DNA from: Salticus scenicus
Lineage: Eukaryota; Arthropoda; Arachnida; Araneae; Salticidae
Assembly: GCA_963930645.1 (NCBI GenBank)
Contig: OZ005653.1
Coordinates: 109,769,759-109,833,758, forward strand
DNA: 64,000 nt
Direction of reading: 5' to 3'
The position numbers and the translations under genes were made by a program. Below the pieces are notes generated by a model, which made no database searches, was not told the DNA's origin, and was given only the letters and a program-made list of their open reading frames with translations. Positions 48,084 through 59,152 of the stretch are shown piece after piece. Position 1 is the first letter of the stretch, and each line of letters starts with the position of its first letter.

Positions 48084-49279
48084 CTGGTGTGTCACTCACA
48101 CGACTTTCTCCTACCCTGAAATTTAATACTATAAATACAGGTTGGAGATTAAGAGGTAAGATAACGAGTACTGTTATGTAAACCTGTGTTAAACAATTCA
48201 AATTAGGATTCGGAAGTGTTTTTTATGATAATTATACCTGTGTGAGAGGAGACTACCGCCTCCCTCAACCGTCAGTTTCGATAATGCAGCTCCAATTATA
48301 TAGAATTTAAATCTGTTAATAAAATTAAAAGTTCACTTAAAATTATACAAACAAATTTCACACGCAACGTTCCTCGAAGCTTATCAATCTTGATCAAACT
48401 TTTCTTGCAAAAAACGTACATTAACTTCAAAATACAACATTTGAATCTCCTGAAATAATTCGTTTTTAAGACACTCTAAGAGACATAGACAAAGATCAAA
48501 CGTTAAAAAACTTGACTACGGTAATCAGGAAGCCTCAAAACGTGTAAACATACAAGAAACAAGCGATGGATATTTATCTTAAAAACCTGTATTATTTACC
48601 ATATCTCTATGACGAATTCATTTCAGCTGCCGAACAGCTTTTCTGGGAATGGCAAAATGTTATTAATAAAGCACATCCACTAACAACAAAAAAGAATGTT
48701 ATCGATTAAATATTTACAGCCCTGTATATATTTCGAAGATTATAAACAGACCACATGGTGCACCTAAAGATAATCCTATAGTAATAATACATGGCCCAGC
48801 CAGAAATACGGTTCCATCAATTTGCAACTATTATCGCACTTCTTTCTAGTTCTTTTGCGTAGCCCTGTAAACGAACAGTGAATGATTTCCCTACCATATT
48901 CTACAATTTTTACGCATATAAAAAATATATATATTCGTTTCATCTGGATTAGTGCAGTGTATAAACGTTAAACTCTACTTACCAGCACGTAAATGTATTT
49001 GAATTCTCTTTAGCGTCCCTGTATACGAACCATTTGTTTCATCTCAACAAAAAGCTTAATGTAGCATCCCTATGTCATACACATTTAGAATACCAAGTTT
49101 GGAATTTCTGCAACTATTTGTTCTTGAGCCATGCTGATAACACACACACAGAGACCTTTCCCTAAAAACATGATTTTCGGATTCCGGGGACCTCATAACG
49201 TGAAAATATAACAAAAAAAGACGTTCAAAAATTTGACACTAAAACAATACTTTCTCTACCTTGTGGGTAAGAGAAAGTA
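48082..49279 (-). mobile_element. Hairpin-ended repeat, subfamily 1, copy B
   Basis: It starts with the same 3' hairpin as copy A, ATCTGGTGTGTCACTCACAC, and ends in the 5' palindrome at 49248-49279. The first ~240 bp and last ~380 bp match copy A, while the middle (about 48330-48900) differs. An (AAT)n run at 48046-48081 lies directly at its 3' end. Confidence 0.75.
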
Positions 49280-50984
49280 ATAAATAAAATGTAAAATTAA
49301 AAAACTGTGTCCTTAATATTATTTCCCAAACAAATATATAAACTTACGAAACAAATTAATATGATAAATTATGTTTTCCTGAAATTGAAATTATTGCATT
49401 TAACATTACATAAATCTTAAAGCACTAATGGCAAATTTAGATTTTTATTCTTTAATATTAAACATTAAATTGTTTCATTACATTTTCCACAAGTAAATCT
49501 CATGCTCAATAAGGAGAATTTTAACTTGTCTCATTAAATTTGTCTCCACGTTTTACGTGATTAATTGTCCTACAAGATTTATTATAACTCTGCCTTACGA
49601 TGTGTGAAAGAGAGCTGCCATAATTTCTTTAGAAATAAAATACCAAAATTTGTAGGTAGCATTACACCTTAAAAGAAAATTACAAACAAATAAATTGCCA
49701 TACAGCCTACATTATTTTTATTTAAAATATTTAATTATTTATTATGATAAACATAAATATTATAAAATATTTAATTTTATATTAAAATATGTAGTAATAT
49801 ATTAATAATCTGTTAAAATAATTACAAATTAAAAAATATCTTACTATTTCTTAAACAGTTAAATTTGATTTTTTGTGAAAAATAAACAAACATTTTTATT
49901 ATGATTTTTATCATAAAGTTGTAAAGAAACAATTTAACTCAATTTAAATACATACTAATTTTTAATTACAATATTTATAAATATTAACAACATGATTGTT
50001 CAAAGAAAAAAATAAATAAAAACGAAAAGAAAACTACTATTATTGAAATGTGTATGTTTGTGTGCGGACAAAATATTCTTAAAAAATCTGCTTCAGCTCT
50101 AATTTTAATACAGTCACCCGACCGGTATCGTTGGACAGACAAAAATCTACTATGCTGTTCTCTAAGTGAAGCGACATATATTTTTTTATATATACTAATT
50201 ATTCTGATGGCAGTGTTTCAAATTTAAAGAGTGTGAAAATCGGCAGGTAAAATCATGTTATCAGCTTGACGTTCTTAAAAATAGGTAACTGTACACTAAG
50301 CGACAAAAAAAAAAAAAAAAAAAAAAAAAAAGCCGAACTGCAGAAAAAATTACTTACAACTTTTATGTTTGTAATAACTTTAAAATTAATGTTTGAAACA
50401 AATAAGACTGCCGTGTTTGCTGATTACTAAAGGGAGATTATACCTATGTACATTTTAGATATAATAATTCGCTTTTTTGCACTCTACGAAGTACTTTTTA
50501 AAAATCTGCATAAAACTTTTGTTTTAAACATAATGCAATAACCATACACTTTGTATTCTATTATGATTTATTATATAAATAAACAAGTTATATTTTGATA
50601 CACTGTTAAAAATTTCAACGGAAAACTCTGTGCAATTTATTATCTTTAGTCTTACGTAAAATTACAGAGAAAAATAAACGGAGATGTTGAAAAATTTATT
50701 TTATACATTCACTTTAATAACTAATATTAATTTACCTAATTATTGGTGAGAATATATTTCGGACTTAGAATTATTTTCTAAAGTAGAAACAGTAATTTTC
50801 AATTTTAATTAAAAAATTAAATAATAAAATTAGGTAAAAATACAGAATAAAGATTGAGAATTTCGATTATTCACTTTTAACTAAGAATTACTGTAACTAT
50901 ACAGAGACTCTAGATAAATATTTACATTAAATTTACAGAATTTTTTAACAGTGTATGCGAAATAAAACTATTTATTTGTTAGAG
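49280..50984. other. AT-rich DNA, no gene seen
   Basis: Poly-A at 50307-50330. No supported gene. Confidence 0.55.
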
Positions 50985-51205
50985 CTAAGCAGTTTTTTAT
51001 TTAGAATATGTATTCTTTATTGGGTTAATTCCATCTTTATATGGACTTTTTGCTTTAATGCACAATGGCATAATATTATATAACGTTTTATTATAAATCT
51101 CAGAAATTTTAATGTGCCAAATGTCCCAAATATTTTTTTCTAGTTCAGGCAGAGTTGTGTGCTGCAAATTCCGAATACCCTCCACTCTCTCCTGCATTTT
51201 CATGG
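50985..51205 (-). pseudogene. Tc1-like transposase, C-terminal fragment
   Basis: The minus-strand frame reads TLPELEKNIWDIWHIKISEI and NKTLYNIMPLCIKAK, the C-terminal tail of a Tc1-type transposase (the family has a W..IP/IS...Y..L..SMPRRI.A block). No catalytic motif is present upstream, and inverted ends were not found. A different Tc1 lineage from the one at 21.6 kb. Confidence 0.6.
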
Positions 51206-52440
51206 ACGAAATATTTTCGAGCAGATCGCTATTTCCATGTCAGGTAAAGAATAAATTCTAGTATATCTTTGTGGGATTTAACTTAAAGTAAAAAAAAGAC
51301 GTGATTACTTACATAATTATAGGTTCTCATGGGTATGGATAGCAAATTTTGACAATTTGAAGTGAATAAACTTACCACAGGCGCCGTATAGTAAGGCGCA
51401 TTTTCATCTTGAAATGCAGTTTACGGAAATGTCTAAGATATCTCCAAAATTGTCGGTCAGGCACCACTTTTACAACGGCTGCGTTTTATTTCGAGTTAAG
51501 CGATCCCTTGAGCATAAAGATTTGCCTGACTGTTTAAAAAGGTATGCACCTCCGTACTATAAAGTGCGGAAAATGTGTCACTGTTTTAAAAGTGCGATTT
51601 TCAATAAGTCGGTAATATTTTCGTTGTCAGATCTGCTTGTTTTCTTTAGCTCCAAATAAGTTAAACTCAACTCATCAGAGGGAACCAGTTCAGCCCAATA
51701 ATTAACTAATCATTTTTTTTAGCCACCTGAGATCTTGCTTTCCTAATTCTCTTCAATAAGAATGGAATTTATTCAAAATTTCTGTCATTTAAACCTGCGT
51801 TGTTTAATAGTTGTTGCACTGTAGTTAAAGAAAGTATGCTGCTAAACACATTTTCTGAATCTCTTTTATGTTCTAAATGTAATACAAACCGATTTTATAA
51901 GCAATGCCTTTTTAACGTACGGTCATGCCGCTTGGATGAGCAACATGGCCGCCTAAAGCAAAATTTCCAGTTTAAACGACCAACAAATTTAATATGTTGC
52001 TAAAAACCTTTTTACAAATATTTCGTTAAAAGTTAATTATTTTGCCACCTCACGTATTAAAATATTTTTGGATTTTCATTCAAAAATTAATACTTTTTGG
52101 GCATTGTTAACTGCCTTATTCTTACCATTTTTGAAATAATTTCTAAAATTACAATTTTCCTGACAATAGCATTTTGTTTTTAACACTGGACTCAATGCTA
52201 AAGTGTATGTGGAAGACAACAGAATAATATCTGTTCGAAAATTTGCTTTTTAATCAAGAAAATTGTCATTTGTAGAAGGTAAAAAGGAAAATATCCAAGT
52301 GTGTACTTTTTTTTTTTTTTTTTAGTCGCTTAGTCGCTTAGTGATGATAGAGAGGTATTTCTCTCTCTATATATATATATTAAGAAAAGGTAATTTAGCT
52401 AGTTGCACATTAGTTATATATATATTAAAACTCTTCAATT
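51206..52440. other. Mixed-composition DNA without a convincing gene
   Basis: Between 51360 and 51660 the composition is less AT-rich and holds an 81-codon plus-strand frame with no recognisable content. A good-looking GTAAGT donor faces left at about 51371-51377 but has no open frame leading to it. Poly-T lies at 52307-52323. Confidence 0.4.
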
Positions 52441-52557
52441 TAAATATTTCTAAAAAAACCTCACAAAATCCAATCTAATTCACAGATTATTCTAAATTAT
52501 TCTAATCAAGTATTTAAAAGCATTAATATTTCATCCATTCTTAATGATAAATCTTGC

Positions 52558-53874
52558 ATGTTTCCAATTAAAGACATACATATTTCTCGCACTTTTAAAT
52601 ATCCTATTACACTTGGACGCCTGCTTTTTAACTATAATTCAGTCTCTAAGTCTCATTTATCTTCTGTTGTGCCTTGTAGTTGTGCTGATCCCTCTTATGT
52701 AAAATATGTTCACAGGGACCATGCACATATAATCACTGGTGATCTTAATATTATTAATGACTCTAATTTAAAGAAATTTATGGATTATTGTACAAAATAT
52801 CGACTCCCTTCAAAAACTAATATTTCACAGATTCTGCAACAGTTTTCATATGATATCGATTTGTTTATTTATAAACTCTCCATCTCTTATAATAAACCTA
52901 TTGAATATTTCAATCAATGGAAATTTTTAGTGATTTCAAAACTTAAAGCTGAATTAATTCAACATCGATCAAATCTCATACATTATAATAAATCAAATCT
53001 CATTAAATCTATTAAAGAATTGCAACAAAACTTTGTTATTATATATGTAGTTAAATCTCCTAATGATTATGCAATAATCTGTAAACACTATTATCTTTTT
53101 TTACTCAGTTCATCCACATCTTCGAGTCCTAACTTTCATCCTACCAATAATGATCTTAAAATCAATAACCGTAAAATTGACTGCTTTTATAAATTGCTAA
53201 AGCTTCCATTTAATAGTGTTAAATATCCTTATATTGTACCTATCCCTAAATTTCACAAAACTCCTATTAAATTTAGAACAGTCACTGTTGGTTGTAATAC
53301 TTATAATAATAACGCTAACAAATTTCTCTTTGATATTCTCAAACAAATCTATGACTTAATTAGTAAATCAAAAAAATTCTTTTGCCTTAAAAATTGCTAT
53401 CAACTTAAAGATAAAGTCTTATCGATGAACAATGTCACTGATATCATGACTTATGATTTTGCTGACCTGTTTAATAATATTAATTTAACTGATCTTCATC
53501 ATATCATCTTACACCTTTTTGAAAAATTTAAAAGTCAAATTTCTTTACCAAAATGCTTTTCTGCAACATCCTTTAAGACACTTTTAAATACTATTAATCA
53601 TAACAATTATATTCTACACTGTAATAAAATTTATATTCAAAAGGTCGGTATTCCACAAAGAGGTTGTACATCGAATTTCTTAGCTGACTTATACCTTTAC
53701 CATTATGAACAGGGATTATGTATTGAAAATGTCTATTTTTACCGATTCATTGATGACATTATAATTTTTTATGTCAATAATTTTCTCCCTAATTTATTAA
53801 AATTTGAATATCCTTCTCACCTTACCTTAACTCATAATCTTCTCAACAACAACTGTATTAGTTTCTTAGATTAA
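52558..53874 (+). CDS. Reverse transcriptase of an unplaced, Penelope-like clade
   Basis: 438 codons from ATG; the frame is open back to a stop at 52441-52443, so the start may lie upstream or be lost. Seen: a C-rich PCSCAD at 39-44; HIITGDLNII at 57-66 followed by LKKFMDYCTKYRLPS; PIPKFHKTPIKFR at 228-240 (RT fingers); TYDFADLFNNI at 298-308 (motif A, Asp 300 and 303); GIPQRGCTSNFLADL at 364-378 (motif B); YRFIDDIIIF at 395-404 (catalytic motif C); SFLD at the end. A TAA at 53872-53874 cuts it where relatives read on. The ITGDL block together with the RT is, from memory, a feature of uncharacterised RT proteins in cnidarians and molluscs. No endonuclease, gag or LTR is seen. The same clade as the fragment at 25.6-26.2 kb. 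Confidence 0.75.
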   Translation: MFPIKDIHISRTFKYPITLGRLLFNYNSVSKSHLSSVVPCSCADPSYVKYVHRDHAHIITGDLNIINDSNLKKFMDYCTKYRLPSKTNISQILQQFSYDIDLFIYKLSISYNKPIEYFNQWKFLVISKLKAELIQHRSNLIHYNKSNLIKSIKELQQNFVIIYVVKSPNDYAIICKHYYLFLLSSSTSSSPNFHPTNNDLKINNRKIDCFYKLLKLPFNSVKYPYIVPIPKFHKTPIKFRTVTVGCNTYNNNANKFLFDILKQIYDLISKSKKFFCLKNCYQLKDKVLSMNNVTDIMTYDFADLFNNINLTDLHHIILHLFEKFKSQISLPKCFSATSFKTLLNTINHNNYILHCNKIYIQKVGIPQRGCTSNFLADLYLYHYEQGLCIENVYFYRFIDDIIIFYVNNFLPNLLKFEYPSHLTLTHNLLNNNCISFLD

Positions 53875-54136
53875 AAGCTTAAACTTGACGGTAGTAAAAC
53901 TTATACTGATCTGTATGACAAAAGACATGATTTTTGTTTCAAAGTAAATTTATTTACACATTTTAATTCTTGTCTTCATATCTCTGTTTACAGAAATAGC
54001 ATTTTCAATCACCTCTTTAGTATACATAATCTTTGTTCATATAGGTTTAAAAACAAAAATATCTCTCACATAATTAATGCTGCTACAAAGATGGGATTTC
54101 CCAAAAAATTCATTTATTCAATTGTTTATCATTAAG
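53875..54136 (+). pseudogene. C-terminal extension of the reverse transcriptase beyond the stop
   Basis: In the same frame, directly after the TAA, the sequence reads on for 86 codons with KTYTDLYDKRHDFCFKV and a tail ending FIYSIVYH before TAA at 54134-54136. LYDKRHDF is the equivalent of LYDKRKDF in the 25.6-kb fragment, so this belongs to the same protein. The stop is either a late nonsense mutation or is bypassed. Confidence 0.78.
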
Positions 54137-54513
54137 GGTCTCTGTATAACAGAAAAAAAAGACTATTTAAGGTTTAAAAAATGATGGATGGGTGGGCAGA
54201 TGTTTGATTAAGGGCCCTCTTCACCTAAAAAAAAATTCCGATGCCGGCTGAAAGCAGATAAAAAGTGTCCCACGTGGTTTTGACAGGAGGTGGAGAAGAT
54301 TGACAGATTCACTGACGAATCATTGACTTTTTGGAAGAATAAATCAAAAATCAGCCACGTCTTTATTGCGGTTCTTTATTGCGGTTTCGACGGAGCTTTG
54401 TTTTGTTTTGATTCTTTCTTTCTTTTTTTATTTTTGTGTTTCCTTTTTTATTTTATTTATTTTTTCTTTTCCATTTTCACATGACATCAAATAACTTTCC
54501 TCATTTATTCTAA
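54137..54513. other. 3' flank of the reverse transcriptase gene
   Basis: Probable 3' untranslated part of the retroelement. It has no clear terminus; a T-rich stretch runs from 54410. Confidence 0.4.
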
Positions 54514-54700
54514 TCTATTTATATGTATTTTAATAGAGTAGCAAGCTCGATCCGACCAAGTACTTTATACTATTTTCAGCCCGGTTCAGGCTTTCTTTAG
54601 TTATACCGGCGAATTACGTAACAGTGAAATTTAATATATATATATATATATACTTTATAATTATACTTGAAGTCTGATATAATTAATTTAACTAAACTAG

Positions 54701-54866
54701 TATGTTGTGGCCACCACATGACTTTCTTCTATATTTTCCTATACAAATTCCCTCAGTAAAAATAATTTATTAAAATTATTATAAAAAAAAATTTTCTTCC
54801 ATGATAATGCAGACGATTTCCATATTAGAGAAGTAGTTCCATTTATTCTCAAAAAAAAAAAAAAAA

Positions 54867-54908
<42 letters not shown>

Positions 54909-55096
54909 TTACGATTTTTTTTTTTTTTCAAAAGTTTTTTTTTTTTTCGTTAAAAGTAACAACAACAAAAAAAAAACGATAACTTTGTTTTAAATTATCA
55001 TAGATCTACAATTCAACCATTCGTTTTAAAGGTATTGACGAGATCTTTCGAAAGATACCCATCTTGAAAAATTTATCCCTCCCGGGGGGGGGGGGG
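54701..55096 (-). mobile_element. Hairpin-ended repeat, subfamily 4, 3' fragment
   Basis: The 3' hairpin at the left, TGTGG-CCA-CCACA, is followed by TGACTTTCTTCTATAT, the same arrangement as in the other subfamilies. The interior (GATAATGCAGACGATTTCC, CAACCATTCGTTTTAAAGG) matches subfamily 1. Its 5' part is replaced by an oppositely oriented copy. Confidence 0.7.
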
Positions 55097-55776
55097 ACTT
55101 TCTTCTATATGTAATATAGAGAAAGTATTGGATTCGTGAAAATTTTCGATCTCCGGTTTTCGATGGATTTGCACGTTTTGGGATGTGCTGAACATGATTT
55201 GATAGTTTTTAGAAAATGTCTGTCTCTCTCTCTCTCTCTGTGTGTGTGTGTCACGAATTTTTGGAGGCTGTATCTCACGAACCAATGAACGAAATTTAAC
55301 CAAACTTGGTATTTAGTTGGACCCTGACATAAACTGGTGCTGATTAGATTTAGGGATCAATCGCCCAATAGGTGGCGCTGTGATAGCATTTTTTCTAAAT
55401 TTTTAACATGGCAGTATAGGACAAAATTTCGTATAAATGTACATAATGAGAGTTATTTTTAACTTTTGATTTCGGGGATCGGACGAGAACCGGTACTTTC
55501 AGCATGGTATGGCCGTTGGCTTTAACTTTTGATTGTAAAACTAATATGAATTATTGATAAAAGTAGTTGTTAACTAGGGGGGAAAAATTGTGCTTGTGGG
55601 GGCGTCGCCCTCCCCCGGGCGGAGTAAATTTTCAAGATGGGTATCTTTCGGAAGGTCTCGTCAATACCTTTAAAACGAATGGTTGAACTATAGATCTGTG
55701 ATAATGTGAAACAAAGTTATTGATATTTTTTTTTTATACTTTTAATAAAAAAAAAACTTTGAAAAAAAAAATCGTA

Positions 55777-55815
<39 letters not shown>

Positions 55816-55898
55816 GTTTTTTTTTTTTTTTTTGAGAATAAAATAGACTTTTTTTTTTTGGATATTTACTGTTATACTACTTTTCTGATATGAGGGGA
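55097..55898 (+). mobile_element. Hairpin-ended repeat, subfamily 4, 5' part
   Basis: It begins with the palindrome at 55097-55126 (ACTTTCTTCTATAT and AATATAGAGAAAGT), then ATTGGATTCGTG, a (CT)n(GT)n run at 55219-55252 and CACGAATTTTTGGAGG. The second half matches subfamily 1 (AAAACGAATGGTTGAAC, ACAAAGTTATTGAT). It stops in a G-run near 55898 before any 3' hairpin. With the preceding fragment it makes an inverted pair, including mirrored (ATT)n tracts at 54871-54903 and 55780-55816. Confidence 0.7.
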
Positions 55899-55910
55899 GG
55901 GGGGGGGGGG

Positions 55911-56196
55911 CAAAACGTAATTTCACAAAATCCTTCATATCTCAAGCAAAAAAACAGATATCCCTAAAATTTTTGCTTTTAAATATAGCTAATACAAATG
56001 TCTAAAAATTTGTTTCTGCAATTTTTCAAATTCGGTCCCCGGGCAAAACGTGATTTCACATGCGTAAAACGTGATTTCGCATAATCCTATATATCTCAAA
56101 CAAAAAAAATAGATATACGTGAAATTTTTGCTCTAAAATATAGCTAATGCAACTATCTAGAAACCAATTTCTGGAATTTTAGAAATTCAGCCCCCA
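55911..56196. repeat. Two-copy tandem repeat
   Basis: Two ~145-bp copies starting GCAAAACGTAATTTCAC and GCAAAACGTGATTTCAC, each continuing through CATATCTCAA or TATATCTCAA, AAATTTTTGCT, and TATAGCTAAT. No frame. Confidence 0.8.
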
Positions 56197-57030
56197 GGTG
56201 GGGCAGCAAGGGGGGGGGGCTATGGAACAAAAACAAATAGAAGTACAGTTAGGCCGTTCAAAATTGGTACAAATAGGTTTTAAAGGCCTGCAAGTCGAAT
56301 TGGGATATTTTAGATTGTGTAAAGTTATTAGGAGGGGCGGGTAGGGGGTGGGGCGGTAAGGGGGGGCTATGGGGCAAAAAGAAATAGAAATACAGTTAGG
56401 CCGTTCAAAATTGGTACAGATAGGTTTAAGAGGCCTGCAAGTCGAATGCGAATAATTTCGATTGTGTAAAGTTATTAGGAGGGGCAAGAAGGGGGAGGGG
56501 AGGGGGGGTGCAAAAAAATAAAAATAGTGTCAGGTCGTTCAAGATTGGTACGTAGAGGTTTTCGATACTTACAAATCGATTGCGGATATTTTTGAATTTG
56601 TAAAATTATTAGGAGGGGCGGGTAGGGGTGGGGTGGTAAGGGGGGGCTATGGGGCAAAAACAAATAGAAATACAGTTAGGCCATTCAAAATTGGTACAGA
56701 TAGGTTTTAGAGGCCTGCAAATCGAATGGGGATATTTTCGAAAGTGTAAAGTTATTAGAAGGGCCGGGAAGGGTGGGGGGCAGAGGGGCAAAAAAAAAAA
56801 AATATATCAATCAAGATCATTCAAAATTGGTACATCGAGGTTTTCGATACCTACAAATCGATTGCGGATATTTTTGAATTTTTTAAATTATTGGGAGGGG
56901 CGGGAAGGGAGGAGGAAGCGGAGGGGCAAAAAAAATAAAAATAGAGATAGATCGTTCAAAACTGGTGCATAGAGGTTTTTGATACTTTCAAATCGATTGC
57001 GGATATTTTCGAATTTGTAAAATTATTAGG
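56197..57030. repeat. G-rich minisatellite, two unit types
   Basis: Six units aligned on AAATTGGTAC-like words at 56261, 56408, 56542, 56688, 56824 and 56958. Spacing alternates between 146-147 and 134-136 bp, because two unit types occur: one with GGCCTGCAAGTCGAAT, the other with CTTACAAATCGATTGCGG. Each unit has a G-rich block such as GGAGGGGCGGGTAGGGG with quadruplex potential on the plus strand. Frames read across it are artefacts of the period. Confidence 0.9.
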
Positions 57031-57224
57031 GCGCTCATATATATGGAATCGCGCACGGGTCTACGCTGCCGAAGGCAGTGGGGACCCGGTGACCGATCAG
57101 TGGGGACCGATCAGAGTTTTTTTTTTTTTTTCCACATGATAAAAATTAATGCAATTTTGAGAATTCATTAATTATAATTATTCATTTAAAAATAGTGACC
57201 AGCGAAGCGGGCGTAGCCTGCTAG

Positions 57225-57392
57225 TCTATTTATATGTATTTTAATAACGTAGCCCGACCCGACGAAGTATTTTATTCTATATTCAGCCCGTTTTAGGCTT
57301 TCAGTAGTTATATCGGCGAATTCTGTAACAATGAAATTTAACAAAAGAAAATATTTTTATGATTAAACTTGCGGTTTGATATAATTAATTTA
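57225..57392 (+). repeat. Second copy of the Helitron-like 5' end
   Basis: TCTATTTATATGTATTTTAA continues for about 170 bp in parallel with 54514-54690 (CCGACC, TTCAGCCCG, GGCTTTC, CGGCGAATT, AATTAATTTAACTAAA) and then diverges. It starts at the base directly after CTAG of the first unit, so the two lie head to tail with no spacer. Confidence 0.8.
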
Positions 57393-57481
57393 ACTAAAAA
57401 ATAACAAAGATATATAACATTATAACATTACTGATATATAGAGATGGGTTATCTGCACTCTGGAGCTCAGACTACTGAACG

Positions 57482-57574
57482 CAGAGCTGGACGGGGTGTG
57501 CGACAGGTCGTGACCTTCGGGATCGTATTTCGAAGATCACGGACAGGTGCGGTCGCACAAGTCCTCCAGCTCTG
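57482..57574. other. GC-rich hairpin
   Basis: CAGAGCTGGA pairs with TCCAGCTCTG, and further inside GTGTGCGAC pairs with GTCGCAC. The 93-bp segment is much more GC-rich than its surroundings. It could be a small MITE or a structured RNA; nothing else supports either. Confidence 0.6.
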
Positions 57575-57695
57575 TTTTCTAAAGAAAGTGTACTTGTGTT
57601 GTTATTTATACGTGTTTCTTTATACAAGTCAAAATTTTTGTAAGTAGTATAATATATAAATAGTGTTGAATTATAGTGCCTACATTTATTTAAAA

Positions 57696-58678
57696 ATCTG
57701 GTGTGAAACAACCACACGACTTCCATTACCCACTATTACACGTATTATATGGAATTTTTGAAGATAATGTTAACAGAAGACATGGAATTGTCCTAATGAA
57801 ATAGACACCTAAAAATTTTTCGGTAAGGGAAAGTTAATACACGTGTAAAAACATAAAACAGAGTTTGCACAGCGATTTTTTTTTTTTAAAGAAAGGGGAA
57901 GAAAATTGGCAGAGTTTATTTATTTATTTGAAACACCAAGTTTCGAGATGTAAAACTGATCTGTCTGATCAGGATGACTATTAATTTTCCTGTAATAACC
58001 AAGTAAAGCATGAGAAAGGATATCTAAAATGGGTTTATGTAACAATTTTCAAGAAAATCGTTAGAGCCGTTTTTGAGATACCGATTTTTACCAAAGCTTG
58101 ACAAAATTAATTGTTGGCCAGAAAACAACAATTATATGTAAAAGGATATTTAAAAGAGGGTCAATATGGCAAGTTTGAAAAAAAAAAAAAAAAAACATAC
58201 AGCCGTTTTGACAGGAAAGCATTTGCAGGACCTGAAATTCAGCTATTTGTACAGGGCGCCTATCAGTTTTCCTGAACTAACCAACTATATCCTTCGAAAG
58301 GATATATAATAGAGTGTTTATACAGCAATTTTAAAGAAAATCGTTAGAGCCGTTTTTGAGATATGGACTTATGGCCTCACTTCCGGTTTCAGATGTCCCA
58401 CTTCTGTTTTTCCAATTTTCACCAAAATTTGAAAAGTTTATCTGTACACCAGAACAGTTTCAATTCTAAAATTTCGTAGTTCTGTCTTTATTAGTTTCCG
58501 ACATATAATAGCTAGAATATTTTCCACATACATACATACACACAGAGACCAATTGCTAAAAACCACTTTTTTGAACTCAGGAGACCTTAAAACATGTAAA
58601 TCAGGTGAAATCTCGATATCGAATTTTTGGACCAAATACAATACTTCCATTACCTATGGTAGTCGGGTAATGGAAGTA
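57696..58678 (-). mobile_element. Hairpin-ended repeat, subfamily 2, left arm
   Basis: 3' hairpin at the left: ATCTGGTGTGAAACAACCAC with a GTGTG/CACAC stem, then GACTTCCATTACCC. 5' palindrome at 58642-58678 around TACTTCCATTACC and GGGTAATGGAAGTA. The interior repeats TTGAGATA-type words (AAATCGTTAGAGCCGTTTTT, twice) that give no domain on translation. Confidence 0.78.
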
Positions 58679-58952
58679 AAAATAAATCAAATACAAGACT
58701 CTTATTAATGTGTCTTGAAACTTGCCAGTCTTGATCAACTTTACAAGTAGCAGCCACATATCAATTTCAAAATACCAAATTTGAATTTCCTGAAGTTATT
58801 TAAGTTATGTTGATACAGGGTTGTTCGGTTTTTTTCCATAATCGAAAAAACCTGGTTAAAACCGTCCCAGATAAAATACCATTTCGTCCACTTTTATTCA
58901 CTATTAATTATTTGCGAGTAGTAAATTAAAAGTTATCTTTATTCTTTCAATC

Positions 58953-58986
<34 letters not shown>

Positions 58987-58989
<3 letters not shown>

Positions 58990-59119
58990 TTCCATTACCC
59001 TACTACAGTATGTAATGGAAGTATTTGTATTCGGTCTAAAAATTCGATATCGAGATTTCACCTGATTTACACGTTTTAAGGTCCTCTGAGTCCAAAAAAG
59101 TGGTTTTTGGCAATTGGTC

Positions 59120-59152
<33 letters not shown>

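Larger units (their letters stand above)
54514..57224 (+). mobile_element. Helitron-like unit, 2.7 kb, non-autonomous
   Basis: Starts TCTATTTATATGTATTTTAA preceded by A, and ends with a GCGGGC-GTA-GCCTGC hairpin running into CTAG, followed by T. TC...CTRR with a 3' hairpin and A|T insertion is the Helitron signature; the hairpin here is unusually close to the end. There is no Rep/helicase frame. It holds two opposed hairpin-ended repeat fragments, a short two-copy repeat and a G-rich minisatellite. The assignment depends on the ends only. Confidence 0.5.

Noticed and set aside
51371..51660. Minus-strand exon ending in a strong GTAAGT donor
   Set aside because: All three minus frames leading to the donor contain stops within a short distance, and the plus-strand frame has no recognisable content.
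56179..56972. Several overlapping proline-rich or basic frames on both strands
   Set aside because: They are periodic translations of the G-rich minisatellite; the same peptide pieces recur with the repeat unit.
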